A DNA stretch of 64,000 nt from VAZQ01 sp963841705 (GCA_963841705.1 CAWJDY010000011.1:1-64000), one strand, 5' to 3'. Counted from the first letter of the stretch, positions 1-8,870 are shown. The notes: generated from the sequence alone by a model not told the origin. Translations and numbers: made by a program.

Positions 1-987
1 CCTGCTTCTCTTGCTCGATCTCCTTCATTAGCCGTTCTCTCGTCACCCGAAGCGCTCGTATCTCCTCATCGTCGGCGGGATTAATTTCCGCCGGGCAGTA
101 CCACTCCAGCATCTCCTCGTGACTGAGCGAATAGCGATGAGGGGCGAGGTCCAGGGCTTGGTCAGCACCTTGGGGTCTTCGATGGTCACCTGGTAAGTGA
201 GGTAGTTCATCGAGGGACGCGTGAAGCGCTCGACGATGTGTTCCTGGTCGCTGTGGATTCTCCACGCGTCGCTGTGCCAGACTCTTTCATCAACGCCGAG
301 AGTATCCACGACCAGCGTATCTCCCTCCCAATGGCCTCTGGCTTCGCCGCTGAACGAAGGGTCTGGATTGGCACTATGCGGGCGCCCATCGAGGGGAATC
401 AAACGATAATCGTGATTGGTCTCCGTGACTTGCGCCAGGAAGTCGTGCCCTTGAATAAATTGCGTTCCATGCGCTCCCATGCCATGGACGCCGGGCATGC
501 AATTCCTCTGCAAGTGAATGAGCTCCACGTCGATCGCGGCCACCTGATCGGCCTTGGGCAGTTTGTCCAGCGAACTCGGATCGCGGGTATCGTCCAGAAT
601 CTTGAAATTTCCGTCCGCGTTCATCTTTTCGATCACCCAGGGCTGGAACGAAGGCTTCTCCTCGTGCGTCGTCTTGGGATCGAAGGGCAGCACGTTCGGG
701 TCGTTCACTCCGAAGGAGCCTACGAGCAGCGCATCTTCCTTTCCCAGCACGCCCACGTACCAATGTCCGGAGAGGTCCGGATGGCCGTCCGCCGTGCGCG
801 GCGCCGGCCCGCCGTCCGGCAGCGGCTTGGATGGCTCTTTGCCATAGCCGGGACTCTTGAACTGCTTGGATTGGTCGTTTTTCTGTTGACCGCTCTTCTC
901 TTGAGCGCGGGCAGGCGCTGACGCCATCCACACAAACGCCAACACTCCCGCAATAATCGCAACGCAGCTGCCAAAATTCCGCTTCAT
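1..987 (-). pseudogene. Secreted protein of unknown function (GHWEGDTLVVDT family), frameshifted and cut by window edge
   Basis: The protein starts with a clear Sec signal peptide (about residues 1-28, ending ARA) and carries the motif GHWEGDTLVVDT near residue 215, typical of a large uncharacterised secreted family of soil bacteria. A strong ribosome site (GAGGAG) precedes the ATG at 987. The in-frame reading ends at 43, but its last 35 residues look wrong. Shifting frame near 143-150 restores a family-like tail (RYSLSHEEMLEWYC, then an acidic and Lys/Glu-rich stretch) that stays open to base 1. One base seems to be missing in the TCGCCCCTCAT stretch. Function is unknown. The frameshift could be real decay or a sequencing error. 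Confidence 0.7.
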
Positions 988-1699
988 GTGATCTCCTCGA
1001 TCGCGCGCCTCTGGATCGGTTCTCCACGACTCCTATCGTACTTTGAGCCAATAAGTCAACGCCGCAATTTTAAGCCACGCCGCCCATGGTGCGACGTGCC
1101 TCGGTGTCGCCGTGCTTCGCGAACTTCGCTTGCCGCAAGCAGCCATTGGTGTGCTTCGATTCAGCATCCGTTCGGCGATTGCCTGTGCCGGTTCACTGCG
1201 ACGGTCTGGTCGTATTGGCGGAGGGCGTTCCGTTTTCTGATGACCATGGTTGAATCAGACCCCCTCCCCGTTTTTTGTGCAAGTGCACATTCTGCGGACT
1301 TTATTAAGCGCCGCGAAGCTCATGATGCCCATGACTTTCGCGCGGTAGACGTTCGCGGCGATGTCGTTCGCGGCGGCGATTGGCGAAATGTGAAGTGAAA
1401 CTTGAGGTGCACACCCCCACCCCTACTTTTCTGCAAGAGTGTGATTCGATTGATGTTAGTGCGCGCGTAAGCACAAGAGTATGATTCCATGGAATTTGCA
1501 TTTTGGAGTTGTGATTGAGGCCGGAAAAGGGAACTGCGGAGGCGAAGGTGCGCGCGGTTTATTCGAACAAGATTCTTCTGTTTGGCCCGGCCGCTTGGGG
1601 TGGTCAAAATTTTTGCGACCGGGAACAAGGATTTCGCCGCTCGCGTACCCGCACTATGGCGAGTCCTTCGCGAGCGTTGCATCTATTTTATCGCACGAG
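988..1699. other. Non-coding stretch, no supportable gene
   Basis: About 700 bases lie between two leftward genes. I see no open frame with domain-like content, no tRNA and no strong hairpin. Composition shifts from G+C-rich to more mixed after about 1400, which may mark the start of the foreign-looking DNA that continues to about 2455. Confidence 0.5.
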
Positions 1700-2212
1700 T
1701 CAAATGACTGGAGTGGAGGTGCCGGTCGGCCTCGCCTGTCGTAACAATGGTGCGACCTGTTGAGGAGACGACCATTCCAATGCATTATAAGCGAGCTTGC
1801 GAACGACACCATTGGGTAGCAGACCACTGGCAGCTCCCCCGACATGCCCGTTGCCAGTGGCGGGAATGCATAGATGCTGTCCTACAGAAATCCGGTTGAT
1901 GTTGGAAATGTGGTTGGCTTGAGCAAGGCTCCTGATACTGGTATGATAGTAGCCGGAAATACCTCCCAGAGTATCACCTGGAAGAACGGCATACCATCCA
2001 CAGACTTTGCCCGGTCCTGGATTAGCCCCATAGGCAGCAGCCTCGGCTGAAGTGACAATCCAAGAACCAAGGGATAGCAGTGTGATTACCACAAGGAGCA
2101 TTGCCCGGTGATCGATTGAGAAGCGTGAGGAGGAACTCCATCTCTCTTTCAAAAGAGAGATGAGACCTCTCATAGCTCGTATCATGAACTTCTTCATCGG
2201 TACGTGTTTCAT
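1700..2212 (-). CDS. LysM-domain cell-wall protein, probably truncated
   Basis: The protein has 170 residues: a basic N-terminus, a hydrophobic export segment (about residues 38-58), then one LysM peptidoglycan-binding domain (about 72-117, with PGDTLGGI and ISVGQHLCIP) flanked by cysteines 71 and 115. A following segment (ALEWSSPQQVAPLLRQA) looks like the entry to a lytic-transglycosylase domain, but the frame ends 10 residues later, so the enzyme part is missing. The ATG at 2212 has GGAAGGG upstream. Codon use and the A+T-rich leader differ from the rest of the window. The LysM style recalls Chloroflexota (Ktedonobacteria-like) proteins from memory; that is an impression, not a search result. 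Confidence 0.6.
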   Translation of the reverse strand: MKHVPMKKFMIRAMRGLISLLKERWSSSSRFSIDHRAMLLVVITLLSLGSWIVTSAEAAAYGANPGPGKVCGWYAVLPGDTLGGISGYYHTSIRSLAQANHISNINRISVGQHLCIPATGNGHVGGAASGLLPNGVVRKLAYNALEWSSPQQVAPLLRQARPTGTSTPVI

Positions 2213-2455
2213 TCATCCCTTCCTCTCTCCTCTCACTATAGTCTTGTGATAAATCAGTAGATGTATATGTTGCTCTCTTTCTCCCATCGACAAATCCCTC
2301 ATGCTATGTTATACTTCTTCTATCTTAGATAGTATGGTGGAAGAAGGGGGGAATTGTATGAAAATTACTCCCCCGTAACGATATGCTCTCCCCTCTTGGA
2401 AGCGAAATATAGAGAGCCATGAAATCAGAAGAACTATTAAGTGCAACAGTTCCCG
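2213..2455. other. A+T-rich leader and junction segment
   Basis: This stretch is clearly richer in A+T than its neighbours and has a small palindrome, CTATCTTAGATAG, near 2320. It probably holds the promoter of the leftward LysM gene. Its right edge abuts the broken 3' end of the SDR gene, where G+C-rich coding sequence stops abruptly. Confidence 0.45.
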
Positions 2456-3053
2456 CGTGCCATCGGTCAGCACCGCGCTCGGCCCAGGGAATTGACGAGG
2501 ATGCCGTCCCGTCCGAGCTCGCGGGCTAGCCCGCGGGTCAAGCCGATTACCGCAGCTTTCGACGTCGTGTAATGCAGAGCAAACGGCATGCCGTAGGTCG
2601 CAGCGAGCGAGGCTAGATTGATGATGCTGCCGCCTCCGGCTTGCCGCATCGCCGGCACCGCCGCTTTGCAGCAATTCCAAATCCCTTTGACATTGACCCC
2701 CATGGCGGCATCCCAATCCGCTTCGGCAATCGCGTCGAAGCGTCCGCCGCGCAGGGCGCCGTAGAGCGCGGCATTGTTGATCAGCGCGTCGACGCGCCCG
2801 AACGCCCGGGTCGCAGCATTGGTCATGTCCGAGGCGGATTGGGCGCTTCTCACGTCGAGCGTGACGCCGATCGCTTTCCCGTTCTCCGCCTTTATGAGGT
2901 CGAGCGTCGCCGAGCAGTCGTTTATGTCCGCAACAACGATCAACGCTCCGCCGCGGATAAGCTTCGCGCAAATTCCTGGCCGATCCCGCGCGCAGCGCCC
3001 GTGATAACGACGACCTTGCCGCGAACAGTTAATTCCGTGGTGTTGTCAGCCAT
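2456..3053 (-). pseudogene. Short-chain dehydrogenase/reductase, two frameshifts and lost C-terminus
   Basis: This is a classical SDR: an N-terminal cofactor motif (VITGAARGIG) from the ATG at 3053, NNAALYG in the middle, and the catalytic YTTSK (Y-x3-K). The first part runs into a stop near 2945 unless the frame shifts near 2970, where one base appears missing and KLIRGGALIVVAD follows. A second shift near 2480 is needed to read PSAVLTDGTREL after ILVNSLG. Similarity then ends at about 2455, where A+T-rich DNA begins, so the last part of a normal ~250-residue SDR is absent. The substrate cannot be inferred. Confidence 0.75.
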
Positions 3054-3219
3054 CGCCCCATTTTCCTGAAGTTCGCCCATCTCGGCAAAGCGTCTCTCGT
3101 ACCACTCGGAATTGCGCGAAAGCAGGACGTACCGGTGGGCTTTTTAGGTGTGTTCGCGTCATAATTCCGGCTTGAACGGTACACCAATGCCCAGTCCAGT
3201 ATGTCCGAAAGGGACGAAG

Positions 3220-3675
3220 ATGAACCGGCGCCGGCAAATTCAACTCACCCCCGACGAGCAAGCCGCGTTTCTGCGCGAGCACCGCAAGGCCGCGCTGGCG
3301 ACGATCGGCAGGGACGGGTTTCCCCATGTCGTGGCGATGAATTTCCTCGCGAAGGACGGCGCCTTCTACATCACTTCCTACGGGAAGGCCCAGAAGGTGG
3401 CGAACATCCGGCGCAACCCTAAGGTCGCCCTGATGGCTGAGACCGGAAACAAATACGCGGAACTGCGCGGCGTCATGATCCGCGGCGAATGCGAGATCAT
3501 CGAGGGGGTGGATGCCGTCCGCGAAATCTTCGCCGCAATGGCCGAGGCGCGCGGCGCCCCGCCAGGCGAACGGCCGCGCGGATCGGCCGACAGCGCGCCA
3601 AAGCGCGTCGTGCTGAAGTTAACCCCGGAGAAGGTCACCAGCTGGGATCACCGTAAGCTGGGCGGCGCGTACTAG
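3220..3675 (+). CDS. PPOX-class (pyridoxamine 5'-phosphate oxidase-like) flavin or F420 enzyme
   Basis: The protein has 151 residues with the split-barrel fold pattern of the PPOX superfamily: HRKAALATIGRDGFPHVVAMNF near the N-terminus, then YGKAQKVANIRRNPKVAL and a VMIRGECEII strand. Members bind FMN, F420 or haem and act as small-molecule oxidoreductases; the substrate cannot be told from sequence. I start it at ATG 3220, behind AAGGGACG, rather than further upstream, because the extra residues are not family-like. It is the only intact gene in the first 4.2 kb and runs against its broken neighbours. Confidence 0.75.
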   Translation: MNRRRQIQLTPDEQAAFLREHRKAALATIGRDGFPHVVAMNFLAKDGAFYITSYGKAQKVANIRRNPKVALMAETGNKYAELRGVMIRGECEIIEGVDAVREIFAAMAEARGAPPGERPRGSADSAPKRVVLKLTPEKVTSWDHRKLGGAY

Positions 3676-4134
3676 TGGTTCAGGCCCATCACAAGATTTA
3701 CTGGGCGACGGTACAACGAATTTACGCAGGTGCCGCTTCGGTCGTGCGATGCTGGCGACGGCCAACATCGGTTCGCCGATCGCCGCCATCACCACCGGAA
3801 TGGTCACAGTCGCCGCCTTCGCCGCGAGCACTGCCGGAGTTCCCCGCGTGACGATCAAATCCACATTTTGCCGTACCAGTTCTGCCGCGAGTTCGGGAAA
3901 GTGACCGCTAGCTCCGTCCGCAGAGCGGTATTCGATGATGAGGTTGTTGCCCTCGACATATCCGAGGTCGCGCAAACCTTTGCGCAGCGCGTTGAAACTG
4001 GCGGCGTTTGCGGCAGCCGAAATTGTTTCCAGCATGCCGATGCGCCACTGCTTCCCAGGTTGCTGCGCACGCGCGGCGAGCGGCCACGCTATAGCCGCGC
4101 CGCCGAGCAGCATGAATTCGCGTCGTCTCATCAT
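3619..4134 (-). pseudogene. ABC transporter substrate-binding protein, truncated
   Basis: The N-terminus has a twin-arginine-like start (MMRRREFMLLGG) and a signal ending ARA. The mature part (WRIGMLETIS, LRDLGYVEGNNLIIEYRSADG, VDLIVTRGTPAVLAAK) is typical of the ABC_sub_bind family, many copies of which occur in Bradyrhizobiaceae. ATG 4134 has GAGGTG upstream. The match stops after about residue 132 (SIARP, near 3738); the remaining ~39 residues antisense to the PPOX gene end are unrelated. Family members are about 325 residues, so more than half is missing. The fragment is probably not functional. Confidence 0.75.
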
Positions 4135-4651
4135 TCGATCACCTCGTCGGCGACAGAAAGCAGCGTCGTGCGCTGGCGGCAAGCGGCCACGATCCTGCAG
4201 CGGCCCCAATCACTTTGATAAAGTCGTGCCGTCGCATTGCACAACGCTTAGGATCACTCTTTTCGCTCTCAACCTTTGCCCATCAAAACAGGAAATTGCT
4301 GCCGGCGAAACGGGGGGTAAGCAGCCAGTGTGCGCTGCAGAAATCCAGAGCCGCTCATGTCTCTTGTGGGTCAAAAGCACGCATTACCGCGCCGCAGCAT
4401 TACTGTCTGCTTCTCCGCAACCAGCGGACATGCGCTTTGAAAAACTGGCAGCTATAGTGTGCCATCACTTGGTCGCCTTGGATGTGTGTTGGCCCAAACG
4501 CCGGCTATCGCGACTGCCGGTCCACCGTACATTTCGCCATCGGTGTAGACAGCCAATGCTTTCAATCCATCGTCGCGGCCCCGATCGCGCACGAGACGAA
4601 CTACATCCGTCCTAACCTCATCAGGCTGCAAGCCGGCTTGGCAGCGATCTT
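4135..4651. other. Intergenic stretch with a possible coding remnant
   Basis: No intact gene is visible. On the minus strand between about 4448 and 4640 a short open piece reads VYTDGEMYGGPAVAIAGVWA with coding-like composition and ends at a TAG; it may be the tail of a lost gene, but I cannot name a family. The rest has no clear structure. Confidence 0.3.
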
Positions 4652-4680
4652 GTAGGGGCGGGTTTCAAACCCGGCCCTGC
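4652..4680. repeat. Palindromic repeat, family A (GTAGGGGCGGGTTTC type), copy 1
   Basis: A 29-base near-perfect palindrome with arms GTAGGGGCGGGTTT and AAACCCGGCCCTGC. Near-identical copies lie at 7254-7281 and 12817-12845. Each follows the 3' end of a gene, here the MFS transporter, so it may act as a transcript-end hairpin. Confidence 0.8.
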
Positions 4681-4709
4681 ATACCCCGGACAAAGCCTCT
4701 GTGCTTCAC

Positions 4710-6254
4710 CTACCCGGCGCTGAGCGGGCCGGCGATGCTCTCCAAGGAGCGCATCTCCGCGTCGATGCCGAATTTCGCCTCGATCGCCGCCGCAATCAGC
4801 ATCAGGCACGCGGCAAAGGCGTAGCCGGCCGCGAGCGCCCAGGGCGAGCCGGACTGCACCAGATAGCCGAAAACAAGCGGCGCCGCGGTGCCGCCCACCG
4901 CGGTGCCGAAAGCATAGAACGTCGCGATCGCCAGCGCGCGCATCTCCAGCGGAAAGATCTCGCTGGCGGTGAGATAGGCGGAGCTCGCCGCGGCGGAAGC
5001 AAAGAAGAAGATCAGCATCCAGGCGAAGGTCTGCCCCCAGGCGGAGAAGACATCGAGTCCGAAGGCGACCGCGGTGGCGATCAGCAGCACGCCGGCGATC
5101 GCGTAGGTCGCGGTGATCATGGCGCGCCGGCCGACGGTGTCGAAGAAATGCCCGAGGACGAGCGGTCCGAGGAAATTGCTCGCCGCGAGCGTGACCAGAT
5201 ACGTCCCGGTGCGGTCGCTGGCGACGCCATGGTAGCGCACCAGCACCAGCGCATAGGAGAAGAACACGGCGTTGAACAGAAACGCCTGCGCGATCATCAG
5301 CGCCAGCGCCAGCATGCTGCGGCCGCGATACTTGCCCAGCATCGCATGCAGGATCAGGTCGAAGCCGAAGTTGCGGCGCGGATGCACTTCGAGCCGGCCT
5401 TGCGCGGCCTCGAGCTCGCGCCCGGTATCGGCGCGCACGCGCGCTTCGATGTCGGCGATGGTCGCGTCGGCCTGCCGGGCAAATCCATGGGTGATGAGCC
5501 AGCGCGGGCTCTCCGGCACATAGTGGCGCAGCAAGAGGATGCCCAGGCACAGCACGCCGCCGATGGCAAACGCCAGCCGCCAGCCGACATTGGGCGCAAA
5601 CACGTTGGGGTCGAGGAAGATGAGCGAGGCGCCGGAGCCCGCGACCGCCCCGACCCAGAAGCTGCCGTTGATCATGATGTCGATGCGGCCGCGATAGCGC
5701 GCCGGGATGAGCTCGTCGATGGCGGAATTGATCGCGGCATATTCGCCGCCGATGCCGAAGCCGGTGATGGCGCGGAAAACGGCAAAACTCCAGAAGCTCC
5801 ACGACGTCGCCGTGAGCAGCACGCCGACGAGATAGACCATCAGCGTGACATAGAAGATGAGGCGGCGGCCGAAGCGGTCGGTGAGCCAGCCGAAGATGAG
5901 CGCGCCGATCACGGCGCCGGTCACATAGGCGGAGGCGGCGGCGCCGATCTCGCTGGCGGTGAGCCCCAGCGTGCGCGAGCTCTGCAGCACCGGGCCGATG
6001 GCGCCGACGATGGTGACCTCGAGGCCGTCGAGGATCCAGGTGACCCCGAGCGCAACGACGACGAGGAGATGAAACCGGCTCCACGGCAGCCGGTCGAGCC
6101 GCGCCGGGATGTCGGTGCTGATGGCGTGCTGCGCGTTCCCGTCACCCCCCGAGCCGCCACCCTGCGTGCCGTCATGCTGAGGCGCTCGGCGCTTGGCGCC
6201 GAGCCTCGAAGCATTCCGCGCCGCGCGAAACCTGTCTTGAGCAGCAGAGGCCAT
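4710..6254 (-). CDS. MFS transporter, metabolite:H+ symporter-like
   Basis: This major facilitator has about 12 hydrophobic segments. Family hallmarks are visible: GWLTDRFGRRLIFY in the loop after helix 2, FRAITGFGIGGEYAAINS in helix 4-5, YRGR and VPESPRWLITHG before the central loop, and HFFDTVGRRAMI in the second half. This is the sugar/aromatic-acid porter type, but the substrate is unknown. Conserved sequence begins at STDIPARLDRLPWSRFH (about base 6130), yet no start codon lies there in frame. The reading continues through a palindromic repeat to ATG 6254 (or 6302). The native start may have been displaced by that repeat. Confidence 0.85.
   Translation of the reverse strand: MASAAQDRFRAARNASRLGAKRRAPQHDGTQGGGSGGDGNAQHAISTDIPARLDRLPWSRFHLLVVVALGVTWILDGLEVTIVGAIGPVLQSSRTLGLTASEIGAAASAYVTGAVIGALIFGWLTDRFGRRLIFYVTLMVYLVGVLLTATSWSFWSFAVFRAITGFGIGGEYAAINSAIDELIPARYRGRIDIMINGSFWVGAVAGSGASLIFLDPNVFAPNVGWRLAFAIGGVLCLGILLLRHYVPESPRWLITHGFARQADATIADIEARVRADTGRELEAAQGRLEVHPRRNFGFDLILHAMLGKYRGRSMLALALMIAQAFLFNAVFFSYALVLVRYHGVASDRTGTYLVTLAASNFLGPLVLGHFFDTVGRRAMITATYAIAGVLLIATAVAFGLDVFSAWGQTFAWMLIFFFASAAASSAYLTASEIFPLEMRALAIATFYAFGTAVGGTAAPLVFGYLVQSGSPWALAAGYAFAACLMLIAAAIEAKFGIDAEMRSLESIAGPLSAG
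6171..6214. repeat. Palindromic repeat, family F, in the 5' end of the MFS frame
   Basis: The stretch GTCATGCTGAGGCGCTCGG followed by GCGCCGAGCCTCGAAGC forms a strong hairpin and resembles dispersed GTCATGCTGAGG elements known from Bradyrhizobiaceae genomes. It is translated as part of the MFS N-terminal extension, arguing that this extension is not ancestral. Confidence 0.6.
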
Positions 6255-6390
6255 TCCCACCCGACCTGCGCACGCGACATCCGCACCCGAACCCTGGGCC
6301 AATCCGACCCCGCGTCAACCCTCAGCCCCGGCCCCGGTTCCTGCTCTGATACCTCCCCCTGAAAGGGCAGGGCTATCGCATATGGGCTGT

Positions 6391-6542
6391 CGTCCCGGCC
6401 AAGCGAGCCCGGCTCCGGCCCCCGCGTACGCGGGGGCGGGACCCAGTAATCCATGGCCGGCGTGAATGCCCAAACTGCTTTGGTTACTGGATTCCGGCTC
6501 TCGCTTGCCGTGCGAAGCCCGGCTCGCTCGGCCGGAATGACG
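6391..6542. repeat. Composite inverted repeat, family E (CGTCCCGGCCAAGCGAGC type)
   Basis: A ~150-base element whose ends (CGTCCCGGCCAAGCGAGCC and GGCTCGCTCGGCCGGAATGACG) are inverted copies. Inside are a GCGTACGCG hairpin and paired CCAGTAATCCA and TTACTGGATTCC segments. It fills most of the gap between the divergent MFS and hypothetical genes. It has no coding content. Confidence 0.75.
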
Positions 6543-6681
6543 GGCACGGGCGTTCCAGTATGGCGTGGCAGACAGTTCTCGGAGGCAAAATAGCCCTGCC
6601 TGAAATGCCCGCAAATTTCGCTTGCGGGACTCACCGCCGCACGCTAGAACAAATCAGGAACAATAACCTCCGGAGGTCCGC

Positions 6682-7257
6682 ATGAATTTGTCGCCCGCAC
6701 CCGCATCCACGGCCAATCGCACACCCGTGCAGCGCCGCAACTGGGCCGGCGAGCCCACCATGCTCCTGGGTGAGGACGCGGACGGCTACAAGGAGCTCCT
6801 TGCCCAGGTGTCGGCGCGCCTGATCCCGAACGACGTCCTGGAGGACATGTTGATGCGCGATGTGGTGGACCTCGCCTGGGACATCCGGCGGCTGCGCCGC
6901 ATGAAGGCCAACCTGCTGCGCCTGCGCGCCCGCAATGCCATGTCGGAGGTGCTCGCTCCGCTGGTTAGCGGCGCCTACGCCCTGGCGGAAAAATGGAGCG
7001 CGCGGGATGCTGCCGCGGTCAGCCAGGTAGAAGCCGTGCTCAAGTCTGCGGGCCTGTCCATGGACACGGTGATGGCGGCAAGCCTGCGCTCGGAGATCGA
7101 CGAGTTCGAGCGGATCGACGCGATGATCGCCGGCGCCGAGAACCGGCGCGCCACGGCATTGTCTGCGATCGAACGCCACCGCGCGAACTTTGCGCAGGAG
7201 CTGCGCGACGCAACCGGGGAAGCGTGCACCGCAGATCCGGGACCGTCGACCGGGTAG
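6682..7257 (+). CDS. Conserved hypothetical protein, helical, Rhizobiales type
   Basis: A 191-residue soluble protein with no signal peptide or membrane segment, predicted mostly helical (LMRDVVDLAWDIRRLRRMKANLLRLRARNAM and SEIDEFERIDAMIAGAENRRATALSAIERHR). The second motif is one I recall from many uncharacterised Bradyrhizobiaceae proteins found in multiple copies near mobile or accessory DNA. An excellent ribosome site (CCTCCGGAGG) precedes ATG 6682. Its stop codon TAG is supplied by repeat family A at 7254, so the repeat may have set the present C-terminus. Function unknown. Confidence 0.7.
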   Translation: MNLSPAPASTANRTPVQRRNWAGEPTMLLGEDADGYKELLAQVSARLIPNDVLEDMLMRDVVDLAWDIRRLRRMKANLLRLRARNAMSEVLAPLVSGAYALAEKWSARDAAAVSQVEAVLKSAGLSMDTVMAASLRSEIDEFERIDAMIAGAENRRATALSAIERHRANFAQELRDATGEACTADPGPSTG

Positions 7258-7281
7258 GGGCCGGGTTTGAACCCGCCCTAC
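7254..7281. repeat. Palindromic repeat, family A, copy 2
   Basis: The palindrome GTAGGGGCCGGGTTTG / AACCCGCCCTAC overlaps the stop codon of the upstream hypothetical gene. It has the same core as copies at 4652 and 12817. Confidence 0.75.
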
Positions 7282-7297
7282 AACACCTTCTCTGCTC

Positions 7298-7364
7298 GTG
7301 GGGGCAAGTCGGGGTCCCCCAAAAAATGCCACGCATTTTTTGGGCGCCCCGCATTGCCTCGCCC
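7298..7364. repeat. Palindromic repeat, family B (CCAAAAAATGC core), copy 1
   Basis: The core CCCCCAAAAAATGCCACGC followed by ATTTTTTGGGCG forms a long hairpin, flanked by GGGGGCAAGTCGGGG on the left and CCCCGCATTGCCTCGCCC on the right. A near-identical unit is at 9731-9799. The rest of 7365-7561 holds no gene. Confidence 0.75.
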
Positions 7365-7561
7365 TGCTTCAACAGACGCTGCTGCGCATGCGGACGACGC
7401 AATGCGCCGCCCCTACGAAGATCTCCGCGTTACCCCTATCTCTGGTTTTCCCCGCCTGGCAATACAACCGTTTTGGTCGAATTTCCGCAAACGAAGCCAA
7501 TCGGGAAAACCCAGCAAAAACAATGTTGCAACATGAACGGCGCACGCATGAGAGGTAAAGC

Positions 7562-8125
7562 CTGCTGCGCTCGACCATAGCGTGGGGCCGCCGCCGGCGC
7601 ACCGCCCGCTGGGCCAGAAGACGGGGCAGCCTCGACCTGTGGCTCGCGATTGCGATCGTTCTGGGCCTCATCGCCTGGCAGCTCTATCGGCATTTCCACC
7701 CCGAGCCGCATCCGCTCCTCATCGGCCGCGCGCGGGTGATCGACGGCGACACCATCGATGTCGCCGGCGCGCGCATCCGGCTCATCGGCATCGACGCGCC
7801 CGAGCTCGATCAGACCTGCACCGATCCCAAAGGAGAGAGCTGGGCCTGCGGCAGAGCGGCGACGCGCGAGCTGCGCGCGCATGTCGGGCGCCACGACCTG
7901 ACCTGCGCCGCCCGCGGGCTCGATGCCTACCGCCGCGTGCTCGCGACCTGCGCGCTCCCCGACGGCAGCGACATCAACGCCTGGATGGTGCGGGAGGGCT
8001 GGGCGGTGGCCTCGGGCTTTGCACCCTCGTACCATGGCGAGGAAACCGAGGCGCGAGCCGCGCGGCGCGGGATATGGTCGGGAAGCTTTGTGCCGCCGCG
8101 GCAATGGCGCCACCGCTGGCAATGA
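7562..8125 (+). CDS. Membrane-anchored thermonuclease (SNase) family protein, start unclear
   Basis: The nuclease domain shows the SNase pattern: VIDGDTIDVAGARIRLIGIDAPE with the active-site Arg and Asp, then GESWACGRAATREL with Glu, and DAYRRVLATC with the second Arg. These residues bind Ca2+ and cleave phosphodiester bonds. Before it lies one membrane helix (LWLAIAIVLGLIAWQLY), suggesting a domain facing the periplasm. The frame is open from just after a TAA at 7556 but has no ATG before the domain; the first GTG (7736) is inside it. An out-of-frame ATG at 7548 (reading MRGKAC) suggests one base was lost near 7560. Confidence 0.7.
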   Translation: MLRSTIAWGRRRRTARWARRRGSLDLWLAIAIVLGLIAWQLYRHFHPEPHPLLIGRARVIDGDTIDVAGARIRLIGIDAPELDQTCTDPKGESWACGRAATRELRAHVGRHDLTCAARGLDAYRRVLATCALPDGSDINAWMVREGWAVASGFAPSYHGEETEARAARRGIWSGSFVPPRQWRHRWQ

Positions 8126-8183
8126 CGCAGGACATGGAGGAGACGTGCACATGCGGATTCAAGGCGGCTAACATACGCTCGGC

Positions 8184-8296
8184 CGTCATCGTCCGCGTAT
8201 GCGGACGATCCAGTAAACGTCGAACGTGCGGTCCGGCTCGCGTGAACCTCCCGCCCAGAGCTTACTGGATGCCCCGCATGAAGCGGGGCATGACAA
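8184..8296. repeat. Composite inverted repeat, family C, copy 1
   Basis: The element starts GTCATCGTCCGCGTATGCGG (a hairpin) then ATCCAGTAA, and ends TTACTGGATGCCCCGC / GCGGGGCATGAC (a second hairpin). The inner CCAGTAA and TTACTGG arms pair. A second copy is in the CoxM-CoxS gene at 15815-15932. It lies between the nuclease and cupin genes. Confidence 0.8.
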
Positions 8297-8348
8297 CCGA
8301 GAGATTTTAAGATCAACGCTTAACTTGGCGCGCATGGGAGGAAAGAGC

Positions 8349-8840
8349 ATGCCAAAGACAATGGCGAAGCTGCAGTCACGAGCAAAGAAAACATCCCTGA
8401 AAAAAACATCGCGCAAGAAGGCGCCGGCTTCACGCGCCAAACTCAAGACGAAGCCGCGCAGCAAACAAAAATTCAACGCCACGCATTTCCGCGAGCAGGA
8501 CTTCCGCACCGACGGTCTGCGCCCTTACGCCCGATACCGCGACCTCGGCATGAGCGCGGCCACCGGCGGCCTCCTCCAGGCGCATGTCATCCGCTTGGTG
8601 CCGCCGTGCGATCCCGCGGTCGTCTCCAAGCGGCACTATCACGAGGTCGAGCTGCAGATGATCTACGTGCTCAAGGGCTGGATCAAAGGCGAGTACGAAG
8701 GCGAGGTCGTCACCCTGCACCAAGGCGCGGCCTGGCTGCAGCCGCCGCGCATCGAGCACCGCGTGCTCGACTATTCCGACGACTGCGAGCTGCTGGAGCT
8801 CGTCGTCCCCGCCGACTTCAAGACCGTAGAGCTGGAGTGA
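8349..8840 (+). CDS. Cupin-domain protein with Lys-rich N-terminal tail
   Basis: The 163-residue protein starts with a ~40-residue tail rich in Lys (AKKTSLKKTSRKKAPASRAK), followed by a single cupin barrel. The metal-site pattern is visible in KRHYHEVELQMIYVLKGWIKGEY (His, His, Glu) and later EHRVLDY. Cupins of this size are often metal-dependent dioxygenases, isomerases or ligand sensors, and the substrate is unknown. ATG 8349 follows GGGAGGAAAG; upstream in-frame codons belong to repeat C and are rejected. The basic tail suggests nucleic-acid or membrane contact, but that is inference. Confidence 0.75.
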   Translation: MPKTMAKLQSRAKKTSLKKTSRKKAPASRAKLKTKPRSKQKFNATHFREQDFRTDGLRPYARYRDLGMSAATGGLLQAHVIRLVPPCDPAVVSKRHYHEVELQMIYVLKGWIKGEYEGEVVTLHQGAAWLQPPRIEHRVLDYSDDCELLELVVPADFKTVELE

Positions 8841-8870
8841 CACTCGGTGCGCTCACAAACTACTCTAGCC

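Noticed and set aside
4701..6362. 553-codon open frame on the plus strand across the MFS gene
   Set aside because: Low-complexity Arg/Glu/Asp-rich translation with no hydrophobic segments, antisense to an obvious 12-helix transporter.
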